A DNA stretch of 44,825 nt. Origin: Caulobacteraceae bacterium. GTDB taxonomy: Bacteria > Pseudomonadota > Alphaproteobacteria > Caulobacterales > Caulobacteraceae. Shown one piece after another: positions 7,425 through 16,402 of this stretch. Location of the stretch: contig CANFKD010000005.1 in assembly GCA_947447115.1 (NCBI GenBank), positions 1-44,825 on the forward strand, read 5' to 3'. A program made the position numbers and the translations under genes. Positions within the stretch are counted from its first letter, which is position 1. Each line of letters opens with the position of its first letter. Below the pieces are notes generated by a model that saw only the letters and a list, made by a program, of their open reading frames with translations, was not told the DNA's origin and did not search any database.

Positions 7425-10181
7425 TTAGAAGGACTTCTGGATCGAAACACCGAAGGTGCGAGGCTCGAGCAGGAAGCCGTTCCGGAACAGACCCGACGAG
7501 TCATCAGTCAGATAGAGGTCGGTGATCGGCGCGTCATCGAGCAGGTTCTTCACATAGGCTTCCAGCTGAATGCCGTTGCCTGGGTTCGAGATCTGCAAGG
7601 AGGCGTTGACGTTCTCCCAAGAGTCGATCCGGTCCGCGAAGCTGTTGTAGATGCGCGAATAGGACTGGCCCTGGTGATAGTAGTCACCACGGATCGTACC
7701 ACCCCAACCGGCGGGCAGTTCGAAGGTGTATTGCGCACCGACGGACAGCGTCGCCTTAGGCGAGTTCGGCAGTTCGTTGCCCTTCAGGTTCTTCGAGACA
7801 CCGTCGCTGAAGGGGATATCGATGCCGAAGACCTTAAGCGGATTGGCCGCGCCAGTGAATGCACCTGAGCAAACACCGAGCATGGTGGTTGGTGCGAGGG
7901 CACCCGCATTGATCAGGGTCATCAGACCCTGAACGCCAGCCTTGCTTGCCGTACAGTTGGAAGCGTTCGAAGCCTTAATCACGACCAGGTTCGGATTGCC
8001 CTGCGTGCGGTTGAAGGTATCGATCGAGCTGGCTTCACCGATCTCCGTCTTCAGCAAGCCGAGGCTGGCATTGAAGCGCAGGTGATTGATGGGTTCCCAG
8101 ATCGATTCCAGTTCGAGACCCTGGATCTTGGCATCGATATTTTCGTTCACCGAGGTCCGATTGACGATCTTCGACACCTGATAGCCGGTATAGTCATAAT
8201 GGAAGACCGTAGCGTTCAAGATCAAGCTGCCGTCAAGCATCGTGTTCTTCATGCCGACTTCGAACGAGCTCACGAACTCTGGATCGAAGGTGGTCTTCAC
8301 AGCGGCTAGTGCCGACGCAGCCGACTGCGGCGGGTTCATACCGCCGGCCTTATAGCCGCGCGAGTAGAAGGCATAGATCAGGCTACTGTCGGTCATGGCC
8401 AGATCAGGCTTCCAGTCGAAACCAAAGCGACCCGTCATTTCCTTGAAGTCAGCAATCTGGATTGGCGTCACGGCATCGACGGGGTGGCCGCTGCCAGGGG
8501 CGAGCAGGACAACCGGCAAGGTCGTGGTCTGCTTACGGTCATGGGTATAACGCAAGCCGCCGGTCAGCTTGAAGCTGTCGGACAGTTCGTAATAGACCTC
8601 ACCGAAGACGGCCTTAGACTTCAGATGATAGGGCGTGCGGTTGTCATAGTAGTTATGGCCGTCGCCTGTTGGGGTTGGATTGGGATCAATATAGACGCAG
8701 GTTGGTGTGTTGATCGCGCAAGGCTTGCCGCCGTTGAGGATCACTGAATAGGCCGTCAGCGTATTACCGTAGACATAGTAGTCGGACTTGCTCTTAAAAT
8801 CGAGCGCAATGGCACCAACGTTGAAGTTCAATGGACCAGCAAAGGCCGACTGCAAGCGAAGCTCTTGCGACCATTGCTTGGAGTCAGCGCTGGACACATC
8901 GAAGGTCGCAAACTTGTTGGACGCCCCGACCTGAGGGTCATTGAAAACACCACCGGGCGAGATGCCGGGAATGGCATTCAAAGTATTGTTCGGCGACACG
9001 CGGTTATAGTCCGCATTCGAATAGAGCGTGCCCTTCGAATAGCCGGTCAACGAGGTCAAGGTCAGGTCGTCGGTCAGGTCGTAGGCCATCTGGAAAGTGC
9101 CAACGTCGGTCTTGGCCCGGTAGATCGGATCCTTAAGGGATTCGATGTTCCGCAGGTCGGTCGACTGCATCTTGCCAGCATAGGCGTCGCCGGTGATCAG
9201 GCCGGTCAGGTTGCCGAGCAGGCCGCCCAAGGTGGCTGACGAGTTCGGCGTGCCCAGAGCGCCCGGCGCATAGACCGAGGTTTCCAAACAGCCCTGGCTC
9301 AGGAAGCCGTGCTGGAAGGTCGAGATGGTCGCGTTGGTGGAGTAAGGCATACCGGCAGCGCCGGTGTCCTTGACGCAATATTGCTTACCGACGCGCGAAC
9401 GGCTGTCGTCTTCCTGGAAATGTTCCCACATCAGGTAGGAGCTGAACTTCTCGGTTGGATTGAACGACACGGTCGTACGCACAGCGTACAGATCGCGGTC
9501 ATCAATATTGTTGCCGGTCACCAGGTTGTCACCGAAACCATCACGCTTCAGCATGGAGCCCGCAACGCGAACCGCCAACTTGTCGCCCAGTGGCACGTTG
9601 AGCATGCCGCGGACCTTCTTGGTGTTGAAGTTGCCCAACTCGCCCTTGATGTTGGCGGTAAAGTGATCAACAGGCTTGGCGGTCATGACGTTGACGACGC
9701 CGCCGGTGGCGTTACGGCCGTACAGGGTGCCCTGTGGGCCACGCAGAACTTCGACGCGCTCGACGTCGTAGAACTCGGCTTCGAACAGGTTGCTGGCGGT
9801 CAGCGGCACGTTGTTCAGGTGGATACCGGTACCGGCATCACCCGACGCGGCGACCAGCTTGGAGCCCACGCCCCGGATCTGGAAGTTAAAGCCCGTGAAG
9901 TTGCCCTTCGAGAAGGCAACGTTTGGAATGGCGAGTTGAAGGTTTGGACCACCGTCGATCTTGGCCTTTTCTAGGCTGTCCTGGCTGAAGGCCGAAACGG
10001 CGATTGGCACGTCTTGAATGGCTTCTTCGCGCTTTTGCGCGGTGACGACCAGCTCTTCGATCACAGAGCCGCTCTTAGCGGGTGCAGCCTCTTGAGCGAA
10101 AGTCGGCGTGGCAACTGCAGCGATAGCCACCGCCGAGACACCCATGGCCAGATAGCTGCGCAGGCGCAGTGTTTTAGACAT
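7425..10181 (-). CDS. TonB-dependent outer membrane receptor
   Basis: This is a 22-stranded outer membrane barrel for energised uptake of iron complexes, sugars or other large substrates. The start at 10181 gives MSKTLRLRSYLAMGVSAVAIAAVATPTFAQE, a signal peptide with an AFA-type cleavage site, preceded by GGGAGGG at correct spacing; the longer frame in the ORF track has no signal peptide at its end. A TonB-box-like segment EELVVTAQKREE follows, then the plug (VEVLRGPQGTLYGRNATGGVVN) and a long barrel ending in Phe (GVSIQKSF). Length is 918 residues. No transport, sigma/anti-sigma or enzyme genes accompany it, so the ligand is unknown. The type is widespread in sphingomonads and caulobacters. 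Its leader nearly matches that of the next receptor. Confidence 0.93.
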   Translation of the reverse strand: MSKTLRLRSYLAMGVSAVAIAAVATPTFAQEAAPAKSGSVIEELVVTAQKREEAIQDVPIAVSAFSQDSLEKAKIDGGPNLQLAIPNVAFSKGNFTGFNFQIRGVGSKLVAASGDAGTGIHLNNVPLTASNLFEAEFYDVERVEVLRGPQGTLYGRNATGGVVNVMTAKPVDHFTANIKGELGNFNTKKVRGMLNVPLGDKLAVRVAGSMLKRDGFGDNLVTGNNIDDRDLYAVRTTVSFNPTEKFSSYLMWEHFQEDDSRSRVGKQYCVKDTGAAGMPYSTNATISTFQHGFLSQGCLETSVYAPGALGTPNSSATLGGLLGNLTGLITGDAYAGKMQSTDLRNIESLKDPIYRAKTDVGTFQMAYDLTDDLTLTSLTGYSKGTLYSNADYNRVSPNNTLNAIPGISPGGVFNDPQVGASNKFATFDVSSADSKQWSQELRLQSAFAGPLNFNVGAIALDFKSKSDYYVYGNTLTAYSVILNGGKPCAINTPTCVYIDPNPTPTGDGHNYYDNRTPYHLKSKAVFGEVYYELSDSFKLTGGLRYTHDRKQTTTLPVVLLAPGSGHPVDAVTPIQIADFKEMTGRFGFDWKPDLAMTDSSLIYAFYSRGYKAGGMNPPQSAASALAAVKTTFDPEFVSSFEVGMKNTMLDGSLILNATVFHYDYTGYQVSKIVNRTSVNENIDAKIQGLELESIWEPINHLRFNASLGLLKTEIGEASSIDTFNRTQGNPNLVVIKASNASNCTASKAGVQGLMTLINAGALAPTTMLGVCSGAFTGAANPLKVFGIDIPFSDGVSKNLKGNELPNSPKATLSVGAQYTFELPAGWGGTIRGDYYHQGQSYSRIYNSFADRIDSWENVNASLQISNPGNGIQLEAYVKNLLDDAPITDLYLTDDSSGLFRNGFLLEPRTFGVSIQKSF

Positions 10182-10284
10182 TTGTAACCCTCCCAAACGG
10201 CGCGCCCAGTTTTCTGGCTCTACGTCCGTCGTTTCCTCGTCATCGCGCGAACAGAGACTGCGGAAGGTGCGCGACATACCTCAA

Positions 10285-10327
10285 GCAGCATCGGCACATA
10301 TGCATATGCTGCGAATAGGGCTGTCAA
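10285..10327 (-). promoter_or_regulatory. Likely promoter with overlapping palindromic operator for the first receptor
   Basis: On the minus strand TTGACAG (complement of 10321-10327) is followed after 11 bp by GCATATGC, which partly resembles the Caulobacter housekeeping pattern. The perfect 12-bp palindrome CATATGCATATG (10297-10308) and the flanking 7-bp inverted repeat GCAGCAT/ATGCTGC (10285-10291, 10306-10312) cover the -10 region, as expected for a repressor site. The leader to the ATG at 10181 would be about 110 nt. The rest of the 10182-10497 gap holds an AT-rich stretch with GATAAC repeats (10353-10380) and the terminator of the other receptor. Confidence 0.45.
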
Positions 10328-10441
10328 TATAATGGGGGAAAAATGATCATTGATAACTAATCACGATAACCTTAGCCAACGGCTTATTGGTCAACAAAAT
10401 TCGAACTGTGACAATTCTGCTTCTAGGCCAAGCGACGGATC

Positions 10442-10476
10442 AAAAAAAATGGGCGGCAGGATCGCTCCTGCCGCCC
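10442..10476 (-). terminator. Intrinsic terminator of the second TonB receptor gene
   Basis: A perfect 11-bp GC-rich stem (10451-10461 with 10466-10476) with loop TCGC is followed on the minus strand by A and eight T residues. It sits 22 bp past the receptor stop. Confidence 0.95.
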
Positions 10477-10497
10477 TCGTTTCTAGAGACTGATTTT

Positions 10498-13404
10498 TTA
10501 GAAGTGGTAGTGCACTTCCGCACCGATCAGGCGAGGCGCCGTCAGGTTCAACGTCTTGTTGTTGACGTAAGGAAGAGTCGTTCCACCCGCTGGATTGCGA
10601 ACATATCCGCCGCCAGCTGCGGCTTCATAGCCGATCTGGTCAAACAGGTTCTTCACGTAGGCGACCAACTCGTAGTTGCCCTTGTTGCTCGTCCAAGTGC
10701 TGCGCAGATCCACTTGGCTCCAAGCAGGGGCCTCGTTGTAGCTACGGGCAAAGATGTTGGCGTAGGACTTGTCCTTCCAGATATAGGATCCAGAAACGGT
10801 CAGGTTACCCGGCTCAAACTCCATCGTGTAGTTGGCATTGATCGCAAACTTGTTCTTCGGCGTTTGTGGCAAAGGATTGCCCTCAACGCTTTGGATCTGG
10901 TCGTTATAATCAGCGCTGGCGACGTTGCCGTTGGCCACCGTTCCTGGATATTGCGAGTAGGTCGCCAGGGTCTTACCGCGTGGCTGAGCGCCAGCGGCAA
11001 TGGCCAGTGGATCGGCTGGATCAATGAAGCAGCTGGTCGAGGCAGTCGCAATAAAGCCGGCGGCATTGGCCACTGGCGGCTTACAGGCGGTCGTGATCTC
11101 GGTCTTGTTGTAACCATAGATCATCGAGAAGTTCAGGTGACGAACCGGGGTCCAACGCATCGACAGTTCAATACCATCCGACGTTGCCGTTGGGATGTTA
11201 ATGAAGCGGTTCAGGTTGATATAGGTCGCCTTAAGAGCCGAAGGCCCGCTGATACCGTCTTGCCCGGTGTAGCTTGGCGAACCGAGTGGCACCTGATTGT
11301 TCTTATAGTCATAGTGGAAGGCCGCGAGGTCGACGGTCAGGCTGCGGTCGAAGAAGGACTTCTTCAGACCCATTTCATAATCGTCTAGGCTTTCTGGTTC
11401 GGCATAGACGCCTTCACCAATATAACCCGCGTTCAGAGCAAAGGCCTTATAGCCACGGCTGTAGCGAGCATAGGCCAGAGTATCGCGATCAGGCGTATAG
11501 TTGACAGCAAGTGTGCCGGTTGTCGCATCGGAATGACCACGAAGATAACGCGTGGCATCGCCTGCATACTTGCCCGTGGTCGCATAGATCACTGGACCAG
11601 CGATGCCCTTGCCAGGAGCCGTCGAGATCAGCACAGAAGTAATATCTGCGGCTGGGGTTAAGCTACCCAAGATACCCGCGAGGTTCGAGCTATTCATCTT
11701 GATGTACCGCGTCTCTTCGTGAGCGGACTTCAGGTCGTAAGAATAGCGCAGACCGGCGGTGACTTTGATGGTGTCGGTCACCTTATAATCGGCCTGTGCA
11801 AAGGCAGCGGTGGTGTTGGAGTGCGACTGATAGCTGGCAAAGATCAGATTGCCGCTCTGGAGCGGATTTTGTAGCGCGCGCTGAGCCGCAGGCATTCCCT
11901 TATAGGCCGGAACGCCAAGCAGGCCGAGATAGTGCAGGACCTCTTGCGTCGACGATGCCGTTGGGAACTGTGCTGCAGGTGCCCCAAGGACATTGTTCAG
12001 GGTGATCACGTTCCAGGTCGAGCCGGTTTGAAGGGCGGACTGGGAAGAACTGGTGGTGAAGGGGTTATCGGTCTGCTCATCATAATGATAGGCACCCGCC
12101 ACCCAGCTCAGCTTACCATTGCCGGTCGAGGTGAAGGTCACTTCATTGCTGTACCACTTGGGGTGGGCTTCAAACATGAAGTTGGTGCGCGTATCGACGG
12201 TCAGGGGCGAACAGGCGGCGCCCAAATAGGCGCAGACGGGGGTCGCCGAATTGGCTGGCGTATAGAGCGGCAGCTTGTAGGACGTGACCGAAGACTGACC
12301 ATTGGTGAAGTCATACTGGTTCAGCACATAGTGATATTCCGAATAGCCACCGACATATTTCATGTCGACGCCGTCGAAATGGTGCGTCCAGTGGAAGTTC
12401 AACGAATAGGAAGAACGCAGCTTGATCGTGGTGGGCTGCTGAACGCTGACTGTTCGGTTCTTCAAGGTCGAAGGATTGTCGGAGGTGGCGTTCTTACCGA
12501 CGGCTGAACCGGCAATGATGTCCGTGCCATAGGCACCGTTCGGGTTGAAAAACAGACCCGTACCCTGAGCGGTCACATCCAGCGCACCGATGGTGGGCAT
12601 GCCGAGCAACGAGCCGGGGCCACCACGGTTATTGTTGAAGGACTGGTCATAGGCCATGAACCATAGCTCGTCCTTGGCACCCTTATATTGCAGCTGCAGT
12701 TCACCATAGTTGTCATGGTGAACTTCGCCGAGGGACTTGCCTGCGAGGTTCTTATAGTAGCCGCGATCTTGGTCGAGGCGGAAGAAACTCAGGCGACCGG
12801 TCAGGTTCTCGGTCAGCGGGCCCGAAACAGTCCCGGCCAGCTTGTGATACTGATAGCTGCCGACGGCGGCGCGCAGTTCACCGGAGAAGGACTCGGTTGG
12901 ACGACGCGACTTGGTGTTGATAACGCCACCGATCGAGTTGCGGCCATAGAGCGTGTTTTGTGGACCGGAAAGCACTTCAACCTGCTCGACCAGCATATCG
13001 TCGCGGCCAGCGAGGTAGGAGGAGTTGGTGAACAGGTCATTGTCATAAACGCCAACAGCAGAGTCGGCCAGATAGACGTTGGTGCTGCGCGACAGACCGC
13101 GGATGACCGGACGGTCAAGCTGGCTGGAATAGGTCAGGCCGGGCGTGAAATTGGTCATGTCCTGAACGCTGTTGATCCCGATCAAGGCGCGTTCTTTGGA
13201 CGTGAAGGCGGTTACCGCGATGGGCACCTGCTGGAGGCTGACCGAACGCTTTTCGGCGGTGACAACCACCTCTTCAACGGTGTTGCCCTTGGCAGTGGCT
13301 TGAGCCGGTTCATCAGCGGCATAGGCAAAGTTAGAAATGGTAGCAACGGCAATGGCTGAAACGCCAATTGCCAGATAGCTCCGCAAACGCAGAGTATGTG
13401 TCAT
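10498..13404 (-). CDS. TonB-dependent outer membrane receptor
   Basis: A second energised outer membrane transporter, 968 residues. The start at 13404 has TAGGGAGG upstream and yields MTHTLRLRSYLAIGVSAIAVATISNFAYAAD, a signal peptide. Next come a TonB-box-like EEVVVTAEKRS, the plug with VEVLSGPQNTLYGRNSIGGVIN, and a barrel that ends in HYHF, with the terminal Phe typical of outer membrane barrels. The signal-peptide region is almost identical to that of the neighbouring receptor (LRLRSYLA[MI]GVSA), but plug and barrel have diverged strongly, suggesting an old tandem duplication or domain exchange. Ligand unknown. The divergent gap to queC (13405-13699) holds the short palindrome CCAATTGG and an AT-rich block at 13466-13490 that may contain its promoter. 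Confidence 0.93.
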   Translation of the reverse strand: MTHTLRLRSYLAIGVSAIAVATISNFAYAADEPAQATAKGNTVEEVVVTAEKRSVSLQQVPIAVTAFTSKERALIGINSVQDMTNFTPGLTYSSQLDRPVIRGLSRSTNVYLADSAVGVYDNDLFTNSSYLAGRDDMLVEQVEVLSGPQNTLYGRNSIGGVINTKSRRPTESFSGELRAAVGSYQYHKLAGTVSGPLTENLTGRLSFFRLDQDRGYYKNLAGKSLGEVHHDNYGELQLQYKGAKDELWFMAYDQSFNNNRGGPGSLLGMPTIGALDVTAQGTGLFFNPNGAYGTDIIAGSAVGKNATSDNPSTLKNRTVSVQQPTTIKLRSSYSLNFHWTHHFDGVDMKYVGGYSEYHYVLNQYDFTNGQSSVTSYKLPLYTPANSATPVCAYLGAACSPLTVDTRTNFMFEAHPKWYSNEVTFTSTGNGKLSWVAGAYHYDEQTDNPFTTSSSQSALQTGSTWNVITLNNVLGAPAAQFPTASSTQEVLHYLGLLGVPAYKGMPAAQRALQNPLQSGNLIFASYQSHSNTTAAFAQADYKVTDTIKVTAGLRYSYDLKSAHEETRYIKMNSSNLAGILGSLTPAADITSVLISTAPGKGIAGPVIYATTGKYAGDATRYLRGHSDATTGTLAVNYTPDRDTLAYARYSRGYKAFALNAGYIGEGVYAEPESLDDYEMGLKKSFFDRSLTVDLAAFHYDYKNNQVPLGSPSYTGQDGISGPSALKATYINLNRFINIPTATSDGIELSMRWTPVRHLNFSMIYGYNKTEITTACKPPVANAAGFIATASTSCFIDPADPLAIAAGAQPRGKTLATYSQYPGTVANGNVASADYNDQIQSVEGNPLPQTPKNKFAINANYTMEFEPGNLTVSGSYIWKDKSYANIFARSYNEAPAWSQVDLRSTWTSNKGNYELVAYVKNLFDQIGYEAAAGGGYVRNPAGGTTLPYVNNKTLNLTAPRLIGAEVHYHF

Positions 13405-13699
13405 GTAGGTCCTCCCTAGCAACCAAGGCCGATTTTGATCGGTCCAATTGGTGCAAATCCCCGGCGAAAATATTGTTTTGACTAAAATAACCTAGATTTC
13501 AGACGCTTAGCCTCTGAAAGCCATGTTGCGGTTATGTCGGCCAATCCTGATCCGGCGGCACCTGGGCGAACCCAGACGTCTCCGTCGAAGCAGGACGAGC
13601 GCTGGCTAACAGCAACTGACTCTGGGTGCGAGAGATAAATGCGACTTTCCCTGCGGCATAAGGTAAAAAAACCCGCCTGTGACTAATTTGAGAGCATCC

Positions 13700-14434
13700 A
13701 TGACACCTTCCCCTAAGTCGCCCGAAGGCGCTCTGGTCCTCTTTTCCGGCGGGCAGGACTCTACGGTCTGTCTGGCTTGGGCACTGGAGCGCTATGGCCG
13801 GGTCGAGACGGTGGGCTTTGACTATGGTCAGCGCCACGGCGTGGAGATGCAGGCGCGCCAGGTGGTGCGTGACAATGTGCTAGCGGGCTTTCCAGACTGG
13901 GCGCAGCGGCTCGGGCCAGATCATGAGCTTGAGATGCGCGGCTTTGGCGCCATAGGCGGCTCGGCCCTAACCACGGACCGTGAGATTGAGATCAATGAGC
14001 GGGGCTTGCCCTCGACCTTTGTGCCCGGGCGCAATCTGGTGTTCTTGACCTATGCGGCGGCCTTGGCCGACCGGCGCGGGCTGAATGTCCTGATCGGCGG
14101 CATGTGCGAGACCGACTTTTCGGGCTATCCGGACTGTCGGCGCGATACTCTCGATGCGCTGCAGACCGCGCTTAATCTGGGCATGGACCGGGACTTTCGG
14201 ATCGAGACGCCGCTCATGTATCTGACCAAGGCCCAGACCTGGGCCCTGTCCAAGCGCCTTGGCGGCCAGGATCTGGTCGATATCATCCTTGAGGACAGCC
14301 ACACCTGTTATAAGGGCGAGCGCGGCAAGCGCCACGCTTGGGGCCATGGCTGCAGCGTCTGTCCGGCCTGCGACCTGCGGGCCAAGGGTTGGGCCGAGTG
14401 GAATGCGGCGGGCGAGCCAGGCAAACCCTCATGA
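13700..14434 (+). CDS. queC: 7-cyano-7-deazaguanine (preQ0) synthase
   Basis: QueC converts 7-carboxy-7-deazaguanine to preQ0 using ATP and ammonia, a step in queuosine synthesis. The PP-loop [18 protein letters not shown] is near the N-terminus, [11 protein letters not shown] follows, and the zinc-binding cysteine cluster [13 protein letters not shown] is near the C-terminus. I start at the ATG at 13700 (244 residues) because it has GAGAG upstream; the GTG at 13679 in the track adds a non-conserved extension. The stop overlaps the queE start (ATGA). No recognisable preQ1 riboswitch was found upstream. Confidence 0.95.
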   Translation: MTPSPKSPEGALVLFSGGQDSTVCLAWALERYGRVETVGFDYGQRHGVEMQARQVVRDNVLAGFPDWAQRLGPDHELEMRGFGAIGGSALTTDREIEINERGLPSTFVPGRNLVFLTYAAALADRRGLNVLIGGMCETDFSGYPDCRRDTLDALQTALNLGMDRDFRIETPLMYLTKAQTWALSKRLGGQDLVDIILEDSHTCYKGERGKRHAWGHGCSVCPACDLRAKGWAEWNAAGEPGKPS

Positions 14435-15063
14435 GCTATGCCGTCAAAGAAATTTTCTTGACCCTGCAGGGCGAAGGCGGACAGGCGGGCCGCGCTGCAG
14501 TCTTCTGCCGCTTTGCCGGATGCAATCTGTGGAGCGGTCGCGAGCAGGACCGGGCCAGCGCCGTCTGCAGCTTCTGTGACACCGATTTCGTCGGCATGGA
14601 TGGCCCGGGCGGTGGTCGCTTTGATGACGCGCAGGCTCTGGCCGAGGCGGTGCTGGCACAGTGGCAGGGCGGCCCTGACGGGCGGCTTGTCGTCTGCACC
14701 GGGGGCGAGCCCCTGTTGCAACTGGATGAAGCCGCCATCGCGGCCCTTCATGCCCTAGGCTTTGAGATCGCGGTTGAGACCAATGGCACGCTGAAGGCCC
14801 CTGACGGGATTGACTGGATCTGCGTCAGCCCCAAGGCGCAGGCCCCGGTGGTCCAGACCTCTGGCCAAGAGTTAAAGCTGGTCTATCCGCAAAAGGACGT
14901 CGATCCGGCCCGCTTTGCTGAGATGGATTTTGAGCGTTTCTATCTGCAACCGCTCGACGGCCCGGACCGCGACGCAAGCACCCAGGCGGCGATGGCCTAT
15001 TGCCTTTCCCATCCTCAATGGCGATTAAGCGTCCAAACCCACAAATATCTGGGCATTCCTTGA
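14431..15063 (+). CDS. queE: 7-carboxy-7-deazaguanine synthase (radical SAM)
   Basis: QueE rearranges 6-carboxytetrahydropterin to 7-carboxy-7-deazaguanine. It starts at 14431, overlapping the queC stop by 4 nt, giving [21 protein letters not shown] and 210 residues. The iron-sulfur cluster cysteines have the CX14CX2C spacing (C31, C46, C49) of one established QueE subtype rather than the usual radical-SAM CX3CX2[10 protein letters not shown] is the SAM-contacting GGEP motif, and VSPKAQ lies further on. It is translationally coupled to queC. Confidence 0.95.
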   Translation: MSYAVKEIFLTLQGEGGQAGRAAVFCRFAGCNLWSGREQDRASAVCSFCDTDFVGMDGPGGGRFDDAQALAEAVLAQWQGGPDGRLVVCTGGEPLLQLDEAAIAALHALGFEIAVETNGTLKAPDGIDWICVSPKAQAPVVQTSGQELKLVYPQKDVDPARFAEMDFERFYLQPLDGPDRDASTQAAMAYCLSHPQWRLSVQTHKYLGIP

Positions 15064-15094
15064 AAGCGCTGCCCTTGGCGGCGGCGATGAGACC

Positions 15095-15466
15095 ATGAGC
15101 GAACCTGAGTTTGAAATCACCAAGTCGGCGACCTTTGACGCGGCGCACTTCCTGCCTGCCGGTCCAGAGGACAGCCTCTATCGGCGCATGCACGGCCACT
15201 CTTTCAAGGTCGAGGCCACTGTGCGGGGCCGCGCGCAAGAGCCTGTGGGCTGGGTCGCCGATCTGGCCGGGCTCGATGCAGCCCTGCGCGCTGTCGCAGC
15301 GGAACTGGATCACAGCACGCTCAACGATAAGGCCGGACTGGAAAGCCCGACACTGGAACGCCTTTGCCTCTATTTTGTGGCGCGTCTTAAGCCGAGCTAT
15401 CCGGGCCTTTGCCAAGTCATCGTTTCGCGTCCGACCATCGGCGAAAGCTGCGCCCTCAAGGTCTAG
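15095..15466 (+). CDS. queD: 6-carboxytetrahydropterin synthase-like protein, QueD family
   Basis: QueD makes 6-carboxytetrahydropterin from dihydroneopterin triphosphate, the first dedicated step of preQ0 synthesis. The 123-residue T-fold protein has the three zinc histidines (H18 in DAAHFLP, H33 and H35 in MHGHSF) and the Asp-His pair in ELDHSTLND. In E. coli QueD the catalytic Cys sits four residues before the first HGH histidine (CGRLHGH); here that position is Tyr29 (YRRMHGH). The C-terminal substrate-binding segment is also altered (SRPTIGESC rather than KET). The gene is third in queC-queE-queD, so a preQ0 role is likely, but the missing Cys means either a different catalytic arrangement or a different reaction. 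It starts 31 bp after queE. Confidence 0.85.
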   Translation: MSEPEFEITKSATFDAAHFLPAGPEDSLYRRMHGHSFKVEATVRGRAQEPVGWVADLAGLDAALRAVAAELDHSTLNDKAGLESPTLERLCLYFVARLKPSYPGLCQVIVSRPTIGESCALKV

Positions 15467-15504
15467 ACCTCCTCACATCACACACCGCCAAAGGATGTTT
15501 CTCC

Positions 15505-16281
15505 ATGCTGCTCGTTGATCGTTCCGGCCCTGTGGCCACCGTCACCCTGAACCGGCCCGAGGCGATGAACGCCCTGTCGCGCGCCCTGCGCCAAGCCCTT
15601 CGCGATGCCTTGGTCGAACTGGCGGCAGATGACAGCGTGCGGGTCATCGTCCTGACCGGAGCGGGCCGAGCCTTCTGCGCCGGTCTGGACCTCAAGGAGT
15701 TGGGCCAAGAAGAGGGCGCGCTGGGTAGTGCGGTCGGCGGCGATCCTGCGGCCAATCCCGTCGCGGCCATGGACGCCTGCCCCAAGCCGATCATCGGAGC
15801 CATCAATGGCGCGGCCATCACCGGCGGCTTTGAGTTGGCCCTAGCCTGCGACGTGCTGATCGGATCGTCCAATGCGCGCTTTGCCGACACCCACGCCCGC
15901 GTCGGGATCATGCCCGGCTGGGGCCTGTCGCAAAAGCTCAGCCGCGCCATCGGCATTTCGCGGGCCAAGGAACTGTCCCTGACCGGCAACTTCCTCGATG
16001 CCGCCACCGCCTCGGACTGGGGCCTGATCAACCGCGTGGTGGCCGCCGACGACCTGTTGGCCGTCTGCCAAAAGCTCGCGCTCGACATGGCCTCCGTGCC
16101 AGAAGCGGCCAGCCAAACCTATAAGAGCCTGATCGATGAGGGCTTTGGCCTATCCTTCAAGGACGCCATGGCCGTCGAGGCCCGCGTCTCCCAAGCCCAC
16201 AATCCCGGCGTCAAGGCCGAGTCCGTGGCCCAAGCCCGCTTGGAAGTCACAGCGCGCGGTCGGGACCAGACGGCGGGCTGA
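15505..16281 (+). CDS. Crotonase-family enoyl-CoA hydratase/isomerase
   Basis: Crotonase-fold enzymes act on acyl-CoA thioesters, stabilising an enolate in an oxyanion hole. The start at 15505 has AAGGA upstream and gives MLLVDRSGPVATVTLNRPEAMNAL (258 residues). The first oxyanion-hole segment is AGRAFCAGLDLKEL; the second is AAITGGFELALACDVL, including the first catalytic Glu. Where classical hydratases have the second Glu (PEI..G..PG), this protein has THARVGIMPGWG, so ordinary hydration is doubtful and an isomerase or other crotonase reaction is possible. It stands alone between queD and a repeat; the substrate is not predictable. Confidence 0.88.
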   Translation: MLLVDRSGPVATVTLNRPEAMNALSRALRQALRDALVELAADDSVRVIVLTGAGRAFCAGLDLKELGQEEGALGSAVGGDPAANPVAAMDACPKPIIGAINGAAITGGFELALACDVLIGSSNARFADTHARVGIMPGWGLSQKLSRAIGISRAKELSLTGNFLDAATASDWGLINRVVAADDLLAVCQKLALDMASVPEAASQTYKSLIDEGFGLSFKDAMAVEARVSQAHNPGVKAESVAQARLEVTARGRDQTAG

Positions 16282-16287
16282 GGCTGG

Positions 16288-16397
16288 AACCCCCTACCCC
16301 GGCTTCGCCGGTACTTCCCCCAGAGGGGGAAGATTTACCGTCCTAGATCTTCGCCCTCTGGGGGAAGTGGCCCGAAGGGCCGAAGGGGGCCTTGTTT
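16288..16397. repeat. Type B palindromic repeat
   Basis: An inverted-orientation copy: it starts ACCCCCTACCCCGGC, has the two CTTCCCCC-centred palindromic arms separated by TTTACCGTCCTAG, and ends GGGGGCCTTGTTT (complement AAACAAGGCCCCC). One arm carries a point change (TTCGCCCTCT). It fills the convergent gap between the crotonase gene and lpxK. Confidence 0.85.
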
Positions 16398-16402
16398 AGG
16401 CC

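Noticed and set aside
10387-13359. Several 190-333 residue plus-strand ORFs opposite the second TonB receptor
   Set aside because: Antisense frames of a long barrel gene; none has a signal peptide, family motif or independent context.
13600-13699. Possible preQ1 riboswitch before queC (GGTAAAAAAACCCGCC)
   Set aside because: An A-rich run near a stem is suggestive, but the conserved loop and pseudoknot of known preQ1 classes are not there, and queC makes preQ0 in a lineage where such switches are not expected.
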